A DNA stretch of 45,478 bases from Cytophagia bacterium CHB2 (GTDB lineage Bacteria > Zhuqueibacterota > Zhuqueibacteria > Zhuqueibacterales > Zhuqueibacteraceae), in assembly GCA_030263535.1 (NCBI GenBank), contig SZPB01000008.1, positions 1 through 45,478 on the forward strand, given 5' to 3'. How positions within the stretch are numbered: the first letter of the stretch is position 1; the number at the start of each line of letters is the position of its first letter. The notes beneath the pieces were generated by a model, which was not told the origin of the DNA, searched no databases, and saw nothing but the letters and a program-made list of their open reading frames with translations. Below are positions 36,181-44,674 of this stretch, one piece after another. Both the position numbers and the translations under genes were made by a program.

Positions 36181-36396
36181 CTACGCCGCCTTGCTCACCA
36201 ACGTCATCGCGAGCGGCTTTTGCCCGCGCAAAGCGCTGAGTTTCAAGATGGAAAATCCTATGATGTTCCCGATACCATCCACCTTTTCCATAACTGCATC
36301 ATTGGACGTTTCCCGAAAGTACCCCTCTTTTTCCTCAAAGAGAACTTCGAGGTAATCCCCTTCTTCATCGTACCAGACTCTTAATTCTTTGGCCAT
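36181..36396 (-). CDS. DUF2283-family small protein
   Basis: 71 codons. WYDEEGDYLEVLFEEKEGY and later DGIGNIIGFSILKLSAL follow the DUF2283 pattern (short acidic beta protein). These genes commonly sit beside toxin-like nuclease genes, as here: it overlaps the preceding gene by 16 bases. An antitoxin role is inferred. Confidence 0.75.
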   Translation of the reverse strand: MAKELRVWYDEEGDYLEVLFEEKEGYFRETSNDAVMEKVDGIGNIIGFSILKLSALRGQKPLAMTLVSKAA

Positions 36397-36695
36397 AGAA
36401 TCTCACCTTTCTTGATCGTGTCAGTGAAATAAGCAGTTATAATGAACGTATCTTCTGCTGGTGCTTTCACGACAATGCACAGATACTTTCGAGTGACGGG
36501 TGTTGAGTCGTAATGCCGATAGAACAATTCGACTTGAGAATCTGTTTTTGATCGCACAATCTTTTCGGGAGCAGACAAAGTTTCTCGAAGCTTATCAAGC
36601 TGGGCGCGCATTTCTGGATGGTCGATAATGAAATGTTCCTCACGTTCTTGAGTCAGCCGAACATCTCGATTGTAAATGTCTTTTAAAATGCGCAT
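36381..36695 (-). CDS. BECR/PBECR-type nuclease-fold toxin candidate
   Basis: 104 codons. The pattern is MRILKDIYNRDVRLTQERE, HFIIDHPEM, then VELFYRHYDSTPVTRKYLCIVV and ITAYFTDTIKKGEILW. I match it by memory to the PBECR2-like (barnase-EndoU-ColicinE5/D-RelE) family, with HPEM His and the terminal Tyr/Thr/Lys stretch as plausible catalytic residues. Coupled to the DUF2283 gene. A toxin-antitoxin pair is likely, not proven. Confidence 0.65.
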   Translation of the reverse strand: MRILKDIYNRDVRLTQEREEHFIIDHPEMRAQLDKLRETLSAPEKIVRSKTDSQVELFYRHYDSTPVTRKYLCIVVKAPAEDTFIITAYFTDTIKKGEILWPKN

Positions 36696-36742
36696 ATAGC
36701 TAACGCATTTATTGAGCTAAAATTGAATGTTGTTGTATAATC

Positions 36743-36979
36743 TCAAACAGATGCAGACTCAACTTCCCGGGCATGCAAAATCTCAGACGACAATCGTGGG
36801 CGGATCTCATCTGCGGTCACCGTGAGCAGCGCAACGGTTTTGCCTTCTGCCGTGAGAAATTCCACTTCAAAGGCGGCATTATCTTTGTAGCAGTTGACGA
36901 CGGTTCCAATATCGCCTCCCGTTAAGGGATAGCCTGCGATGTCGTGATTGAGAACGACCAAGTCCAATTCTTTAATCAT
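36743..36979 (-). CDS. DUF4926-family small protein
   Basis: 78 codons. ELDLVVLNHDIAGYPLTGGDIGTVV and AFEVEFLTAEGKTVALLTV match DUF4926, small beta-rich proteins usually paired with a toxin-like partner. No such partner (for example a DUF6883 gene) is adjacent; the upstream 77 bases to the DUF4175 gene are empty. Possibly a remnant antitoxin. Confidence 0.75.
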   Translation of the reverse strand: MIKELDLVVLNHDIAGYPLTGGDIGTVVNCYKDNAAFEVEFLTAEGKTVALLTVTADEIRPRLSSEILHAREVESASV

Positions 36980-37056
36980 GTCGTACTTGATGAGGTATCC
37001 ATAAAATTACTCTCAATACAGCGGAAAGCCCGGGATAAGATTGATAACCATTCATC

Positions 37057-40000
37057 TCAATTCTTCCCCTCCTCCTGCTCCCTCGCCAACGCCTCAAAAT
37101 ACTTCTGAATCAGTTCGCGGTAATCGCGCGAATACTTCTCGCGCAGGGCGTTCATCAAATCTTCCTGAATTTTCGTTTTGCGCTCGCCGAGATCGCCCGG
37201 CAAGGCGCCGGGATCGAGGCTGCGATAGGTTTTCGAGCGTTCAGCCTGCCGTTCCTTGCTGTGATCGCGCTCGCGCATCGAGCGTTGCGCGTCCAGCATG
37301 CGCGAGAGAATTTGCTGCTGCCGCTCGAGCGTCTGGCGATCGACGCGCTGCTGCTGCAAATCCTTCACAACGTCTTCCATATCTTTCGCGGTTTGATCGA
37401 GCCGGCCTAAAATCTCGCCCTTGTTGCCGAATTCCTGCATCAATTGTTCGAGACTTTTCTGCACCGCCGCCTGCTGCGCCGCCATGCGCGCCATCGCTGC
37501 CTGGCGTTGCATTTGGCTCATGCCCTGTTCGCCGAGTCCTTGCGTTTCCTGATTGATGCCCTGCTGCTGCCCCGAAAGCCCGAGCATGCGCTGCATGAAC
37601 TGCTCCATACTCATGCCCATGCCCTGCTGCCCGCCCATCTGCTGCATCGCGTCGCGCAAACCGGCGACGGCCTGATCCAATCCCTGCATGGCCTGACGCT
37701 GCGCATTGCCGGCTTGCCGGCCATTGCGCTGCTCGAGTTGACGCAGCGCTTCCTGCATTTGATTCATCGCCTGACCAACAGAACGCGCCACCTCGGGCGT
37801 GATCGCAAAACTTTTCTGTGAGGTTTCATACAATTGCTCGGCCACTCGGCTGAGTCCCGACAACAACTCCTGCTGTTGATCTGCGCTGTTGTTGAACTGG
37901 CCGGATTCGCCAGAATTATTTTGCATTTGGCCTGACTGGCTGCCAAGCTGTTCCTGCCGTTTCGAAAGTTGCAGCAAATCATTCGAGCTGCGCTGCAAGG
38001 CCTGCGTAATGTAACGCTGCTGGCTCTCGCGCATTTCTTTTTGCGCGCCGGCAAGCGATTGCTGCATGCGCTGCAACGTTTGCGCATTGCGACGGCCGCG
38101 TTCCTGCGCCTGCGACATTTGTCCCTGCTGCAAATTCTCCGACATCTGCTGCATTTCGCCGGCAAGATCGTTGGCCTGCATCGTCTGCGCCGCTTCATCG
38201 ACTTTCTGCGCCGGCGATTGCTGCTGCAACTCGTTCATCAAATTTGACAAGTCTTGCAGCGACTGCTCCAGCGATTCACTGTCTTGTTGCAACCCCTTTT
38301 CTTGCTGCGCCAGATCGTTGCGTTCGTTCGCGTCCGGATTTTTCCCGGCTTGTTCGGTGATCTCTTCCTGCCGTTCGAGCAAATCCGCGGTTTTCTTGAG
38401 CGCTTCATCGAGCTTTTGCTCGGTCTGCACCTGCTTGAGCAAATTCATCGTGCGCTCGATGCCCTTCAAAAACTCTTCTTGCGAGAATTGAAAATTCTTC
38501 ATTGCTTCAGCGAGTTTTTCGGGATCAAGATTCTCCATGGATTTGCGCATTTCTTCCAGCGCCTTTTGCAGCTCCGGCGAATTCAACTCCTGCAACAACT
38601 TTTGCAGTTCGAGATACTTGTCGAGCGTCTCGAGGCTGAGCATGTCGTTGCGCTCCATGGTGTCGATCATTTCCTGCAACCGTTCCTGCATTTGCTGCAC
38701 GCTTTCGCGCATCTGCTCGGTGGCGCCCGCGGTTTCGTTGAGTTTTTGCCGTTGCTCCCAATCGGGATTCGGGTCTTTCTTTAACTGCTGCGCCAATTCG
38801 TCGATCTTTTCTTTCGTTTGTTTGGCTTGTTGATACAACTGCTGCAAATCCTGCGAAGTCTCGTCCTGGGCGCTCGCGACTTCTTCATAAATTTCATAAA
38901 GCGAGGGAAAGCGAACCTGGTAGGTTTGGCTTTGCGCGGATTTCGGGCCGGAAATCACGTCATTGTCACGCACTTCAGCGTAGTAGCGCACAACATCATC
39001 CGGCTGCATGTCGAGTTGAGTAAAATCCCAAATCGTTTGCAGCGTGAGCCTGGGTTGATGGCGATCGTTGAACGGCAGCGGCCAACGCCCTTTTTGCAGC
39101 TCGCCGCCCAGGCTCGACAGATGCTCGTACACAATTTCCGCCGAAGAAAAACCGTAATCATCCTCGGCAAGCACGGAAAGCGGCACACTCATGCTTTCGT
39201 CGAGATCGACATCCTGGCCGGGAAACGTAATGGTTACTCTCGGTGATTGATCGGTTTCCAGTTCGATGCGATATTGAATCGGATCGAAATTGCGCAGGCC
39301 TTTAGCGTCCTCCAGTGAAATGGCGTAGGTTCCGGCTTTTTCGATTTTGAATTCGCCCGTGGCGGTTTCTTCATTCACTTGCAATGGCGCAGCCGCGTCC
39401 CAACTGAATTGCAGCGCCGCGGCGCGCAATTCTTTGTTGGCAGTGAGCCGCAGCGAGACTTTCGAACCGGGCAATGCAACGATATCGCCGAGATTTTCTG
39501 GGAGTACCTGCGGTTCACGCCGGGTGTAGTTTGGATAATTGACGGTGATTTGCAGCGAACGAATCAGCGGCGGCTCAACCACCGTGACATTGTACCAACG
39601 GCTGGTTTCCTTGCCGAGTTGCACGCGGTAGCGCAAACTCTCACGCACACGTTCAATGTTGTGCGTGAATTCCAAATTGCCGGAGCTTTTCATGGCAATT
39701 TGATTTGCAGCTTTCGCGCCCTCGGACTGCCACTCAAGTTGCGCCTGCTCAGTCGTCAGGCGATTGACCCGGGTGTTAATGAGCAAATCCTCGCCTTTGA
39801 CGATTTCGACATCGCCAGGCTTGACGGAAAATTGTGTTGCGGTTTCGAGAATTTGGCGATGCGGATTGAGCACGACGGCCGCGCCTTCCGACATAAATTT
39901 CGGCGCAAAGCCCCAGGCAAGTAAGCAAGTCGCAAGCGCAGCAAGTCCGGTCAAGGCGCGTTTTCGCGGCGTCTTGCGATCGATAATCTCCCCGAAATCA

Positions 40001-40443
40001 AGGCCGCGGACTTGCTGATAAGCCTGCTCTAGTGCTGACGCCGCCAGCGCTTTGCGAACGTCGCTAACATTATTTTGTGTAGATTCACTATATACTTGCA
40101 AAGCGTTGGCAAAGCGATCATGCACCTCATCTCGCAAATTGCCGACACGCAATGCGAGATCGATGTTCTGCGCATCACGCGGCTGTGAAAGCGAACGCAT
40201 AATCGGCTGCGCGACGAATCGCCAAACGGCATAGCCAAGGGCAGCAAGACACGCCAACGCCAGCGCCCAACGAAACGTTTCGCTGGCAGCGACGCCATGC
40301 GCCAGCACCGGTGCGGCAAGCGCGATTCCCGCAAGCGCGAGGAGAAACAAACCAACCCGGGCGAGCCATAGCTGCCGGTTTTCATTCCGTCGCAACTCGC
40401 GCAGGCGGCGCATGAGGTCGAGATAGGTTTCGTGGAGGGACAT
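37057..40443 (-). CDS. DUF4175-family large membrane-anchored coiled-coil protein
   Basis: 1128 codons. Predicted spans at residues ~28-46, 58-77 and 162-180. A beta-rich periplasmic region follows (residues ~190-510, SLRLTANKELRAAALQFSW, ITFPGQDVDLDESMSV). The C-terminal half, about 520-1100, is extremely Gln/Glu/Met-rich coiled coil (for example SLEQSLQDLSNLMNELQQQ), ending in a basic/acidic helix. This matches DUF4175, found in FCB genomes next to DUF4159 and MoxR/vWA-type genes and of unknown function. DUF4159 follows at 42437. The coiled coil could span the periplasm; unproven. Confidence 0.85.
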   Translation of the reverse strand: MSLHETYLDLMRRLRELRRNENRQLWLARVGLFLLALAGIALAAPVLAHGVAASETFRWALALACLAALGYAVWRFVAQPIMRSLSQPRDAQNIDLALRVGNLRDEVHDRFANALQVYSESTQNNVSDVRKALAASALEQAYQQVRGLDFGEIIDRKTPRKRALTGLAALATCLLAWGFAPKFMSEGAAVVLNPHRQILETATQFSVKPGDVEIVKGEDLLINTRVNRLTTEQAQLEWQSEGAKAANQIAMKSSGNLEFTHNIERVRESLRYRVQLGKETSRWYNVTVVEPPLIRSLQITVNYPNYTRREPQVLPENLGDIVALPGSKVSLRLTANKELRAAALQFSWDAAAPLQVNEETATGEFKIEKAGTYAISLEDAKGLRNFDPIQYRIELETDQSPRVTITFPGQDVDLDESMSVPLSVLAEDDYGFSSAEIVYEHLSSLGGELQKGRWPLPFNDRHQPRLTLQTIWDFTQLDMQPDDVVRYYAEVRDNDVISGPKSAQSQTYQVRFPSLYEIYEEVASAQDETSQDLQQLYQQAKQTKEKIDELAQQLKKDPNPDWEQRQKLNETAGATEQMRESVQQMQERLQEMIDTMERNDMLSLETLDKYLELQKLLQELNSPELQKALEEMRKSMENLDPEKLAEAMKNFQFSQEEFLKGIERTMNLLKQVQTEQKLDEALKKTADLLERQEEITEQAGKNPDANERNDLAQQEKGLQQDSESLEQSLQDLSNLMNELQQQSPAQKVDEAAQTMQANDLAGEMQQMSENLQQGQMSQAQERGRRNAQTLQRMQQSLAGAQKEMRESQQRYITQALQRSSNDLLQLSKRQEQLGSQSGQMQNNSGESGQFNNSADQQQELLSGLSRVAEQLYETSQKSFAITPEVARSVGQAMNQMQEALRQLEQRNGRQAGNAQRQAMQGLDQAVAGLRDAMQQMGGQQGMGMSMEQFMQRMLGLSGQQQGINQETQGLGEQGMSQMQRQAAMARMAAQQAAVQKSLEQLMQEFGNKGEILGRLDQTAKDMEDVVKDLQQQRVDRQTLERQQQILSRMLDAQRSMRERDHSKERQAERSKTYRSLDPGALPGDLGERKTKIQEDLMNALREKYSRDYRELIQKYFEALAREQEEGKN

Positions 40444-40701
40444 TGTGGGTTTATTGCGTGCTAAAGATATTTTTTGTTCCGAAAGTTTCAGCGCATGCGC
40501 GTGATTCGAAGCGGTTTTATTGGTCGATTGGCAAAGCGATTCGGGCGTGATTTGCTGAAGTCAAAAGCGTATTCTGGACGCATGTCATCTGACATGATCT
40601 CGCGAGACTTAGAAGCTTGTCTTTTCTTCATAACGCTTACGCTCTTTGGCTTCGTCAGAAGGCTTGTTCATATTTGTTTGTTATTATGATACAATGCTCA
40701 T

Positions 40702-41106
40702 CTAATTTTTCATGAGAACGTTGAAGCCCGCCTGCCTGAAATGATCGTCAAAAGTCAACGCATTTCTGACTTCGTATTCACGCATCACGATAAATGAAAT
40801 GCAATCCACCATACCCCAATCCTTATCAGTATATTTTTTATAAAGCTCAAAAGCTTTGTCGAAGAAGTCAAGACTTAGCTCAACAATCAAAACTTCTTTG
40901 GACGTACGAAAAGATTCGATGATTTCGATTGCTTCTTTTTTGTAATCTCTAGCTAAAGCATTGCCGATTTCGAGCAAAACAACGTCGGTGATAATGAGCG
41001 GTTCTGTCTCGTACATTTCAGAGAGATTTTGGGCTTTGGCATGATATTGATCATTCGAATTGACCAGGGCAACGACAAATGCTGTATCGACAAAAGTTCG
41101 GGTCAT
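40702..41106 (-). CDS. PIN-domain toxin, second VapC-like
   Basis: 134 codons. PIN acidic residues: Asp7 (TFVDTAFVVAL), Glu46 (LLEIGNALA), Asp96/Asp101 (DKDWGMVDCISF) and FDDHF at 119-123. It overlaps its antitoxin by four bases and is more AT-rich than the flanking core genes, which indicates transfer. The ~258 bases to the DUF4175 gene (40444-40701) hold no convincing gene. Confidence 0.9.
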   Translation of the reverse strand: MTRTFVDTAFVVALVNSNDQYHAKAQNLSEMYETEPLIITDVVLLEIGNALARDYKKEAIEIIESFRTSKEVLIVELSLDFFDKAFELYKKYTDKDWGMVDCISFIVMREYEVRNALTFDDHFRQAGFNVLMKN

Positions 41107-41324
41107 TGCTGCGAGCCTCCCGAGGCATACAAATCAACCTTTTGAGAAAAGTCGCTGGAAGCAGAAATTTTAATGCCGCGCAATTTTGCCATTAGGCTTT
41201 GTTCCGGCTCGCCATTATCATCTCTTTTTTGGGCTTCAAAAGCCTTGATGAGGCGATATAATTCATCCAGAAGGGGTTCTGGGATTTTCGCAATTTCGCT
41301 AATAATGGCTTCTCGAGTAATCAT
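41103..41324 (-). CDS. Antitoxin of the second PIN pair
   Basis: 73 codons from ATG, preceded by GGAGGAA-like sequence on the minus strand. Helical ITREAIISEIAKIPEPLLDELYRLI and a disordered, charged C-terminus, as in DUF2281/VapB-like antitoxins. Overlaps the PIN gene by four bases, the standard coupling. Confidence 0.8.
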   Translation of the reverse strand: MITREAIISEIAKIPEPLLDELYRLIKAFEAQKRDDNGEPEQSLMAKLRGIKISASSDFSQKVDLYASGGSQQ

Positions 41325-41343
41325 GGTCGTTCCTCCACTAGAT

Positions 41344-41409
41344 TTATTTCATCAACGCATACACCACGATATTCGTCCCCATCCGCAGCGGTTGCTCGCG
41401 CACCTCGGG
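41344..41409 (-). pseudogene. 3' fragment of a second DUF4159 gene
   Basis: Minus-strand codons read PEVREQPLRMGTNIVVYALM plus Lys and a stop, 20 of the last 22 or so residues identical to the intact DUF4159 protein at 42437. DNA identity to 42437-42500 is obvious by eye. Nothing upstream matches. It is the stump of a lost duplicate or the scar of the island next to it. Confidence 0.85.
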
Positions 41410-41482
41410 AAGATCTTCTGAAATTCCATGAATTGATAACCGTAACGCGTGAAGCAGTTCTCAAGACTCAGTCGTTAGAGGC

Positions 41483-41812
41483 TTATCTACCTTTTGTTTG
41501 ACAGGTTCGCACCACTTTGCACCCGGCAAGACTCTGTTGCAACTCTTCACGCACAAGCTCTTTCACACCTTTCGCAGACAACCATTCCCGCAAAGCTTGA
41601 TCGATCAACTTCTCGCAGCCTTGTGCTTGCGGAGTAAGCTGTTGAAACTGCACGAGTACGTCATCGTCAATGCGAATGGTAAGCCGTGAAACTGCCGCAT
41701 TGAAACGTTGCTGGCGCGCCTTCGTCCCTCGATGAATCTTGGCGGGATCTGGAGGCGATTTTCGCGTATAAGCTTGATAATCAAAGCCCCTGTCTCTTCT
41801 CTGAGAAAGCAT
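41483..41812 (-). CDS. BrnA/ribbon-helix-helix antitoxin-like protein
   Basis: 109 codons. The segment RLTIRIDDDVLVQFQQLTPQ then LIDQALREWLSA is the RHH DNA-binding pattern of BrnA/CopG proteins. It has a longer N-terminus and a C-terminal extension beyond BrnA. No BrnT toxin is beside it; the neighbours are a nucleotidyltransferase and a remnant gene. Orphan antitoxin or regulator. Confidence 0.65.
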   Translation of the reverse strand: MLSQRRDRGFDYQAYTRKSPPDPAKIHRGTKARQQRFNAAVSRLTIRIDDDVLVQFQQLTPQAQGCEKLIDQALREWLSAKGVKELVREELQQSLAGCKVVRTCQTKGR

Positions 41813-41824
41813 ACCAGGAGTTGA

Positions 41825-42262
41825 TTATTTCAACTTCTCTAAATCAGCCAAATCTTGTAAGCGTCCGACCGTCTTCTTGTTCTCCTTCAAGTTCTTCAAA
41901 TCAATAAAAGTAACTTCAACCCCGTCGATAGTCGTCAGAACTTTTTTTGCGTAACAGTTCTCGAAATCCACGCCGGCAAGTGCAGTCAAAATATCGATGC
42001 GATTGGGCGGATGGCCGAGTTGAATGACTTGATCCGGGTCGAGAAAATCCTTGGCCTGCAAGCCAAGAGAAGCAAAGCCAAATTGCGCCAGCGCGGCAAC
42101 CATGCGCTCGGCGTTTTCCTGGCTCAAATCGATCCAAACGTCCAGGTCTTTGGTGTAACGCGGATGGCCGTGAAACGCAACCGCGTATCCGCCAATGACG
42201 AGATAACGCACGTGATTATCGTTTAACGATTGTATAAACTCTTTGAAGTCTTGGCTCAGCAC
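41825..42262 (-). CDS. Nucleotidyltransferase-fold protein, toxin-like
   Basis: Start at GTG 42262, five bases after GGAG; the frame is open to 42346 but those codons overlap the partner gene. 145 residues. VRYLVIGGYAVAFHGHPRYTKDLDVWID holds the GG motif and paired Asp ligands of AbiEii/MNT-type nucleotidyltransferases (the DLDVW stretch), then RIDILTALAGVDF with the third acidic residue. Its start overlaps by 47 bases the small gene upstream. The pair is a likely toxin-antitoxin or nucleotide-transfer module. Confidence 0.82.
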   Translation of the reverse strand: MLSQDFKEFIQSLNDNHVRYLVIGGYAVAFHGHPRYTKDLDVWIDLSQENAERMVAALAQFGFASLGLQAKDFLDPDQVIQLGHPPNRIDILTALAGVDFENCYAKKVLTTIDGVEVTFIDLKNLKENKKTVGRLQDLADLEKLK

Positions 42263-42410
42263 CGTATCTCCAGCCGTGATATTCCCGCCGGATCTGCTCC
42301 AGCGCCGCAATACGCGCTTCGTGCGATTGCGTCTGCCAATAAGCATAATCAGACGGTTGTTCTGTGATGCTCACTTTGGCAACGACTTTTTTGATTTTGG
42401 TTGAGGGCAT
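42216..42410 (-). CDS. Small partner protein of the nucleotidyltransferase
   Basis: 64 codons. DYAYWQTQSHEARIAALEQI and RREYHGWRYGAEPRLQRVY match a small protein I remember as regularly preceding nucleotidyltransferase genes of this kind. The overlap with the downstream gene and the shared strand support pairing. Function inferred as antitoxin or accessory. Confidence 0.7.
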   Translation of the reverse strand: MPSTKIKKVVAKVSITEQPSDYAYWQTQSHEARIAALEQIRREYHGWRYGAEPRLQRVYTIVKR

Positions 42411-42436
42411 AAAGTATTGACCGTACCTCCGATTTT

Positions 42437-43234
42437 TTAATTCATCAACGCATACACCACAATATTCGTGCCCATCCGCAGCGCTTGCTCGCGCACTTCA
42501 GGTGGATCGCCGTGTACTTCCGGGTCGGCCCAGCCGTCGGAGATGTTGGTGTTCCAGGTGTAATAGACGATCAAGCGCCCCTCATGGAACAAGCCAAAGG
42601 CCTTGGGCGGGCCGCCGTCGTGTTCATGCGTTTTGGGCACGCCGCCGGTGAACTCGAAATGGCTGTGATAAATCGGATGGCTGAATGGCAGCTCGACCCA
42701 TTTTTTGTCTGGAAAGACTTTAGCCATTTCTTCGCGGAAGAATTTGTCCATGCCGTAATCGTCGTCGGCATAGAGAAAACCGCCGCCGGTGAGATAACGC
42801 CGCAATTGCTGCGCCTCCTCCGGTGAGAACTGCATGCGGCCGTGTCCGGTCATAAAAATGATGGGATAGGCGAACAACTCGTGATCCGTCAACGCCACCT
42901 GGCGCTCATCCTGATCAAGATGCATAGTCGTGTTTTGCCGCATGAACTTCAGCAAATTGGGTATGCAGGAGGGATCATTATACCAATCGCCTCCGCCGCG
43001 ATATTTGACGCGGGCGATGGTAAAAGCGCTTTGCGGCTGTGTTTGAGCCTCTAGAATGGAACACGGGAAAAAAAGATTTGCCCACAGAAGCAGAAATCCC
43101 AGCGAAGCGAAACGCTGAAAACTTTTCTTCTCTGCCAGTTTTTTGAGGGCGGGCGGGCTTTTCCAAGCTCTTTTGCTCGCCGCCTCACCTCGCCAGGAGC
43201 CGGGACGGTTGATCCTGCCTTTTGCCATTTGCAT
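42437..43234 (-). CDS. DUF4159-domain exported protein
   Basis: Start at ATG 43234, a few bases after the surA stop (43242), although the frame stays open to 43417. An extended basic N-terminus precedes a hydrophobic segment (FASLGFLLLWANLFFPCS), so export or membrane anchoring is likely. The domain reads ARVKYRGGGDWYNDP, FMTGHGRMQFSPEEAQQL, GGFLYADDDYGMDKFF and ends GTNIVVYALMN: DUF4159, a glutamine-amidotransferase-like fold of unknown role that travels with DUF4175. Confidence 0.85.
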   Translation of the reverse strand: MQMAKGRINRPGSWRGEAASKRAWKSPPALKKLAEKKSFQRFASLGFLLLWANLFFPCSILEAQTQPQSAFTIARVKYRGGGDWYNDPSCIPNLLKFMRQNTTMHLDQDERQVALTDHELFAYPIIFMTGHGRMQFSPEEAQQLRRYLTGGGFLYADDDYGMDKFFREEMAKVFPDKKWVELPFSHPIYHSHFEFTGGVPKTHEHDGGPPKAFGLFHEGRLIVYYTWNTNISDGWADPEVHGDPPEVREQALRMGTNIVVYALMN

Positions 43235-43241
43235 GCTTGCC

Positions 43242-44663
43242 TCAGCTCTGATCGGCGATCTTGATATACAAATCCTTTTTGAGCGCATCGACCCACTTGC
43301 GAAATTCCTGCTCCGCTTTGAAATTAAGCGCCATATCTTCAATCTGATCCCAATCTTCTTTAAGATTGAAGTCGCGCGGCTCGCGGCGTTCGTCAAGGCG
43401 GACGATGTGATAGCCAAATTGGGTTTTAATGGGTTGTGAAATCTCGCCGGGCTTCAACGACTTTGCTACATCCATAAATTCCGGCACTTGCAGTTGATCA
43501 ATCTCGAACCAGCCGAGATCGCCGCCTTTCTCGTTGGTGGTCAAGTCATTGGAATATTGCTTGGCAGCGTCTTCAAATTTGATTTTGCCGGAAACGATTT
43601 CTTCGCGCAGGCTCTTGAGCTTTTCGGCGGTACGGTTTTCGTCGCCCGCGCTCATCGCGACGCGAATAAGAATGTGCCGTACATTGATTTTTTCGCCGCG
43701 GCGATCGATCATTTGAATGATATGAATACCGAATTGCGATTGCACCAGCCCGGAGATTTCACCCGGCTGCAGGGCAAATGCCGCTTCCTCAAACTCTCGT
43801 ACAAAATCACCGCGTTGAATAAAGCCCAACTCGCCGCCGCGCTTTTGCGAGCCCGGATCTTCGGAATATTTGCCGGCCAGCTCTGCAAAATTTTCGCCGG
43901 CGCGAATGCGCGTGAGTAACTCTTCCGCTTTGGCGCGTGCGGCCTTGGTGGCTTCATCGCCCGCCTGGATGTTCAACAAAACATGGCTCAACCTTACGGA
44001 TTCTTTGATGCCGGGCAGGCTGTCTTTCATGGCATGATAGAACTGTTCAACCTCCCGGCGCGAAATTCTGACCTCGCGAAACTTCTTTTGCTGCAGCGTG
44101 CGCACCAGCATGCCCTCGGAAATGTCGCGGCGCAGCGTGCGTCGAATCTTGCGCATGGGCTGGCCAAAATATTCTTCCACTTTTTCTTCCGAACCAAGCT
44201 GCTGCGTCATGGCTTTAATGCGATCGTCCAGCACTTGATCGACCTGGCGCTCATCCACCACCACGCTGTCCTCCGCCGCTTTGACCAGCATGGCTTTTTG
44301 ATCAACCAGACTCTCGAGCGCATTCGTCCGCAGCGCGTCGAATTTGGCGGCGTCGCGCCGCGGGTCGATGCCCATCTGAATCGCGAGTTGATAAGCATAT
44401 TGACTCAACTCGGATTGCAAGATGATCTTATCGTCTACCGTGGCCACGATTCGATCGAGAACTTCCTGGGCGCTCGCTTTTTGCGCAACCGGGACTAGAG
44501 TCAAGAGCAAACAAACAAACATGAAATGGCGCGGCGCCGAAGAAAAAAGAGTGTGGACGATTTGCCGCGCTTTCCTGGCGACCGGGTGTCTTTGCTTTAT
44601 TTTTTGAACTCCCAAAATATCAGCTTGCTCCAGAATAACATTCCCAGACAACTTGCTAAACAT
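43242..44663 (-). CDS. SurA-like periplasmic peptidyl-prolyl isomerase
   Basis: 473 codons with GGAGG four bases before the ATG. An extended n-region leads to a signal segment MFVCLLLTLVPVAQKASAQ (residues 48-66). SurA_N chaperone region follows (VLDRIVATVDDKIILQSELSQ). Two PpiC/parvulin domains are visible: VRLSHVLLNIQAG (about 225-320, KYSEDPGSQKRGGELGF) and INVRHILIRVAMS (about 335-440, KQYSNDLTTNEKGGDLGWF). SurA helps outer-membrane proteins such as LptD fold. It sits 11 bases after the next PpiC gene. Confidence 0.92.
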   Translation of the reverse strand: MFSKLSGNVILEQADILGVQKIKQRHPVARKARQIVHTLFSSAPRHFMFVCLLLTLVPVAQKASAQEVLDRIVATVDDKIILQSELSQYAYQLAIQMGIDPRRDAAKFDALRTNALESLVDQKAMLVKAAEDSVVVDERQVDQVLDDRIKAMTQQLGSEEKVEEYFGQPMRKIRRTLRRDISEGMLVRTLQQKKFREVRISRREVEQFYHAMKDSLPGIKESVRLSHVLLNIQAGDEATKAARAKAEELLTRIRAGENFAELAGKYSEDPGSQKRGGELGFIQRGDFVREFEEAAFALQPGEISGLVQSQFGIHIIQMIDRRGEKINVRHILIRVAMSAGDENRTAEKLKSLREEIVSGKIKFEDAAKQYSNDLTTNEKGGDLGWFEIDQLQVPEFMDVAKSLKPGEISQPIKTQFGYHIVRLDERREPRDFNLKEDWDQIEDMALNFKAEQEFRKWVDALKKDLYIKIADQS

Positions 44664-44674
44664 AATGCCTCCGT

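Noticed and set aside
40474-40689. 71-codon plus-strand frame in the gap after the DUF4175 gene
   Set aside because: No ribosome site, no family, and mixed hydrophobic composition of non-coding type.
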